Under the pieces are notes generated by a model, which saw only the letters and a list, made by a program, of their open reading frames with translations, was not told the origin of the DNA and ran no database searches. DNA of 64,000 nt from Streptomyces sp. NBC_01549 (GTDB taxonomy: Bacteria > Actinomycetota > Actinomycetes > Streptomycetales > Streptomycetaceae). Shown here piece by piece: positions 61,620 through 64,000 of the stretch. Position 1 is the first letter of the stretch. The number at the start of each line of letters is the position of its first letter. The stretch is from contig NZ_JAPEPW010000001.1 in the NCBI RefSeq assembly GCF_026339955.1, forward strand, positions 6,593,001-6,657,000. Reading direction: 5' to 3'. The position numbers were made by a program, and so were the translations under genes.

Positions 61620-62186
61620 TCACCGCCCGCTGTGTTCGAGTGAGTCGATCGTGGCCCGCAGCCAGGTGAGTTCGGCCCGGCTCGTGGCCCGGGCGATGAT
61701 GAGGATGCCCTGGCGGAAGGGATCGTCGAGCTCCTCGGCGCGCAACGGCCGGTCGCCTTCGTAGAAGAAGCTCGCGGGCTCCTCCAGGAAGGCGAGCCTG
61801 CGGCGCAGCACCGCGGCCTGCGCGGCGGTGTCGGCCAGGTGCCTGAGCAATGCGAGCACCGTGAACCAGCGGTTCTCGTCGGTGATGTCGCGCTGTACGG
61901 GCTCCGCGAGTCGGCGGCGCAGCTCGCCTCTGCCTTCGTTGGTGAGCGTCAGGACATGGCGAGGGGCGGCCACGGAACCGGGCCGCGTCGCGCGCGCCAG
62001 CAACTCCGCCTTTTCCAGCCGCTTGATCGCGGGATACAACGTGCTCTCCGCGACCGGCTTCACGTGGCCGGTCAGCGCGGTGATGCGCTTGCGCAGCTCG
62101 TAGCCGTGCAGTGGGGCGTCGTACAGAAAACCGAGGATGGCCAGCTCAAGCATGCCCCGCATTCTGCCGCACTCAGCGGTGTACAT
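61620..62186 (-). CDS. PadR-family transcriptional regulator
   Basis: The 188-residue repressor has the PadR winged helix MLELAILGFLYDAPLHGYEL, with STLYPAIKRLEKAELLA as recognition region, and a long C-terminal dimerisation helix domain. Possible starts are 62186, 62162 or 62153; many relatives start at MLELAILG (62153). It is divergent from the hydrolase gene with a palindromic site between, so it probably controls that gene and itself. Confidence 0.88.
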   Translation of the reverse strand: MYTAECGRMRGMLELAILGFLYDAPLHGYELRKRITALTGHVKPVAESTLYPAIKRLEKAELLARATRPGSVAAPRHVLTLTNEGRGELRRRLAEPVQRDITDENRWFTVLALLRHLADTAAQAAVLRRRLAFLEEPASFFYEGDRPLRAEELDDPFRQGILIIARATSRAELTWLRATIDSLEHSGR

Positions 62187-62212
62187 CCTCCCCTTCGTAC
62201 ATCGCTTCCTCT

Positions 62213-62232
62213 ATACATCGGATCCGAGGTAT
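62213..62232. promoter_or_regulatory. Palindromic operator, probably for PadR
   Basis: ATACATCGGATCCGAGGTAT is a 20-bp inverted repeat with one mismatched pair. It lies 27 bp from the PadR start and 45 bp from the hydrolase start. Two more TACATC elements lie at 62182 and 62199. Confidence 0.65.
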
Positions 62233-62277
62233 TCTCTTGGGGCGTGAGAAACGATGAGGCGGACTTGAGGGAGAGCA

Positions 62278-63036
62278 ATGAGGCAGGCCGAGTTCGACGG
62301 CAAGGGAAGCTGTATCCGCTGGACGGAGGCGACGGGCGCTGAACCTGCCCGGGTGTACGTACACGGACTGGGGTCGGCCTCGACGGTCTACCACGCCCAC
62401 ATCGCGGCCCGGCCCGAACTGGCGGGGCGCGCGACCCTGTTCGTCGACCTGCCCGGTCACGGCATCAGCGATCGGCCCGCGGACTTCGGTTACACCCTGG
62501 AGGACCACGCGGACGCGCTGGCGGCCGCCCTGGACGAGGCCGGTGTCACGGCGGTGGAGCTGGTCGCGCACAGCATGGGCGGCGCGGTGGCCATCGTGCT
62601 CGCCCATCGGCGCCCCGAGCTCGTGTCCAGGCTGGTCCTCGTGGAGGCGAACCTGGACCCGCATCCGCCGGTCACGGCGGGCAGCAGCGGCATCGCCACG
62701 TACACGGAGAAGGAGTACGTCGAAAACGGCGGCCACGCGCGCGTGCTCGGAAAGGTAGGCCCCTCCTGGGCGGCCACCATGCGGCTCGCCGACCCGCGCG
62801 CCCTGCACCGCACCGCGATCGGCCTCATGCGCGGCACGGTCCCCACGATGCGCCGTCTGCTCGAAGAGGTGACGGCGGACCGTGTCTACCTCCAGGGGGA
62901 GCTGAGCGGTGAACTGGAGGGTCGGGAGGGGTTGGAGGCCGCCGGAGTCCGGGTGGTGACCGTTCCTGGCGCGGGGCACAACGTCATGTTCGACAACCCC
63001 GACGTCTTCGTGGCCGAGGTCGCCGGAAAGGTCTGA
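62278..63036 (+). CDS. Alpha/beta hydrolase
   Basis: The 252-residue enzyme has VYVHGLGSAS (oxyanion loop), the nucleophile elbow AHSMGGAVAI with Ser about 99, and the catalytic His in VPGAGHNVMFDNPDVF near residue 237. ATG 62278 has GAGGG-type ribosome site (GAGGGAGAGCAATG). Substrate unknown; the PadR neighbour suggests induction by a small aromatic or lipophilic compound. Its last 14 codons belong to a tandem duplication. Confidence 0.85.
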   Translation: MRQAEFDGKGSCIRWTEATGAEPARVYVHGLGSASTVYHAHIAARPELAGRATLFVDLPGHGISDRPADFGYTLEDHADALAAALDEAGVTAVELVAHSMGGAVAIVLAHRRPELVSRLVLVEANLDPHPPVTAGSSGIATYTEKEYVENGGHARVLGKVGPSWAATMRLADPRALHRTAIGLMRGTVPTMRRLLEEVTADRVYLQGELSGELEGREGLEAAGVRVVTVPGAGHNVMFDNPDVFVAEVAGKV

Positions 63037-63095
63037 GACCTCGGCAACCCCGACGCCGTCGTGGCGGAGGCCGCTGGAAGGGCCTGAGACCTCAG
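62994..63095 (+). repeat. Tandem 51-bp duplication covering the hydrolase gene end
   Basis: The units 62994-63044 and 63045-63095 align without gaps, with about 41-43 identical positions of 51. The first encodes the hydrolase C-terminus NPDVFVAEVAGKV and its stop; the second repeats this and ends at the methyltransferase stop (63092-63094). Confidence 0.85.
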
Positions 63096-63700
63096 CCCCG
63101 CCGTGCGGCCAGCGCCAGGAAGCGGGCGTCCTCGTCGACGTACGAGGTCATGTCCCAGCCGGAAGCGGCCAGCAGGGGGCGGAGATTGGCCTCCGCCCTC
63201 AGGTCGTCCGGTGTGATCCGGCGCCCTTGGCGCGCCGCGAGTGCCGCCCGGCCGATCGGATGGAACAGCGCCAGAGTGCCCCCGGTCCGTACCACCCGCG
63301 CCAACTCCCGCAAATTCTCCGCCGGGTTGGGCAGATGCGCGATCAGACCCGCCCCGAAGACGGCGTCCAGCGACTCGGTGCGCAGCGGCAGGGCACTGAC
63401 GTCGGCGAGCAGCAACTGCCCGTCACGGTGCCGTCCGGCCCGTACCGCGGCCGCCAGCATGGCCGGGGTCAGATCGGCCCCGACGACCACTCCGGAGGGC
63501 CCCACCGCCGCGCGCAGCGGCGGCAGCGCCCGCCCGGTGCCGCAGCCCGCGTCCAGCACGCGGTCCCCCTCGCGCAGGCCGAGTTCGGCGACCGCCGCCG
63601 CATAGGCCGGCCCGTCGTCGGGGAACCGCGCGTCCCAGTCGGCCGCGCGAGCCGTGAAGAACTCCTGGACGTGCGTGTGGTCGTCGCTCATGTTCCGCAT
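63092..63700 (-). CDS. Class I SAM-dependent methyltransferase
   Basis: The 202-residue protein has motif I VLDAGCGTGRALPPL (near residue 49), motif II ADLTPAMLAAA, and IAHLPNPAENLRELARVVRT. It is a methyltransf_11-like small-molecule enzyme. The fourth codon ATG (63691) may be the start. It is convergent to the hydrolase, with its stop inside the tandem duplication. Confidence 0.85.
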   Translation of the reverse strand: MRNMSDDHTHVQEFFTARAADWDARFPDDGPAYAAAVAELGLREGDRVLDAGCGTGRALPPLRAAVGPSGVVVGADLTPAMLAAAVRAGRHRDGQLLLADVSALPLRTESLDAVFGAGLIAHLPNPAENLRELARVVRTGGTLALFHPIGRAALAARQGRRITPDDLRAEANLRPLLAASGWDMTSYVDEDARFLALAARRG

Positions 63701-63843
63701 GATCCCTCACCGACACGAAGTGCGACGCTGCGCACACGTTCGAACGTCACACGATCGGACACGTACCTCTCTGTGTCATATTTCAACACCTTTCGAAATG
63801 CGCCCTCTTTGTGCGCCCCTGCCCGGACTAGCGTCCCTGAGCC

Positions 63844-64000
63844 ATGGGACACCTGGACCACGCCGCCTTCGGCTGGCTGACCCCCGCGCTGTCGTACGTG
63901 ATGGCCTGTATAGGCGCCGCCCTGGGGCTGCGCTGCACGGTCCGCGCGCTCGGCGCCACCGGGCGTTCGCGCCGCAACTGGCTCCTCACCGCGGCCTCCG
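63844..64000 (+). CDS. MHYT-type membrane protein, cut by the window end
   Basis: The 52 visible residues (MGHLDHAAFGWLTPALSYVM, then ACIGAALGLRCTVRALGATG) match the first helix and loop of Streptomyces MHYT-domain proteins. These are membrane sensors of unknown ligand. The MHYT motifs themselves lie beyond the window. The gene continues past 64000. Confidence 0.65.
   Translation, partial: MGHLDHAAFGWLTPALSYVMACIGAALGLRCTVRALGATGRSRRNWLLTAAS

Overview
The window is high-GC actinobacterial DNA, almost certainly from a Streptomyces or close relative. The coding regions have extreme third-position GC, GTG and TTG starts are common, and stop/start overlaps are the rule. The gene content also fits: xylose isomerase with the classical Streptomyces residue spacing, a ROK repressor, PadR, a Tat-exported amidase, a fatty acid desaturase, a SWIM/SNF2 pair and an MHYT-type membrane protein. 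No tRNA, rRNA or CRISPR array was seen.

Region A (1 to about 12.4 kb) is accessory DNA full of debris. It holds the tail of a helix-turn-helix-repeat protein, a 5'-truncated group II intron, and remnants of IS5, IS110, IS630 and Tn3 transposases. It also holds broken host genes: folP, prpD, an scfR/ramB-type regulator, an MBL-fold hydrolase, an MFS transporter and a regulator tail. Several fragments are joined in frame and form misleading chimeric ORFs. Intact islands inside it are a DUF4142 protein, a cobalamin-riboswitch-led ABC importer with a (2Fe-2S) ferredoxin-like protein (5.3-8.8 kb), and an LmbE/PIG-L deacetylase (10.2-11.0 kb).

Region B (about 12.5-40.1 kb) is one unbroken operon-like run of 20 plus-strand genes for an exopolysaccharide. 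An initiating sugar phosphotransferase and an AlgD-like nucleotide-sugar dehydrogenase come first. They are followed by two Wzz-like proteins, a Wzy-like polymerase, a Wzx-like flippase, three glycosyltransferases and a pyruvyl transferase. A heparinase II/III-like protein and a beta-helix lipoprotein suggest processing of a uronic-acid polymer. A sub-block (cytidylyltransferase, C-methyltransferase-like protein, PIG-L deacetylase, SDR, DUF4910 protein, 3,5-epimerase-like protein, GSA-type aminotransferase) looks like a pathway for an unusual, probably CDP-activated, branched or amino sugar. This is the best candidate for an undescribed system in the window. A PAP2 phosphatase lies convergent at the end.

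Region C (about 41-64 kb) looks like chromosomal core. It contains an aldehyde dehydrogenase with its GAF/HTH activator, a Tat-exported amidase, and an acetamidase/formamidase gene. The amidase-operon APC permease is split by a 146-bp MITE-like element with a 9-bp target duplication. Next come the xylose genes (xylB with a ROK regulator, divergent from xylA), a proline-rich membrane protein, a secreted phytase-like esterase, and the SWIM and SNF2 helicase pair. The region ends with a desaturase, small hypothetical proteins, a divergent PadR/hydrolase pair with a palindromic operator, a methyltransferase, and the start of an MHYT-type membrane protein cut by the window end.
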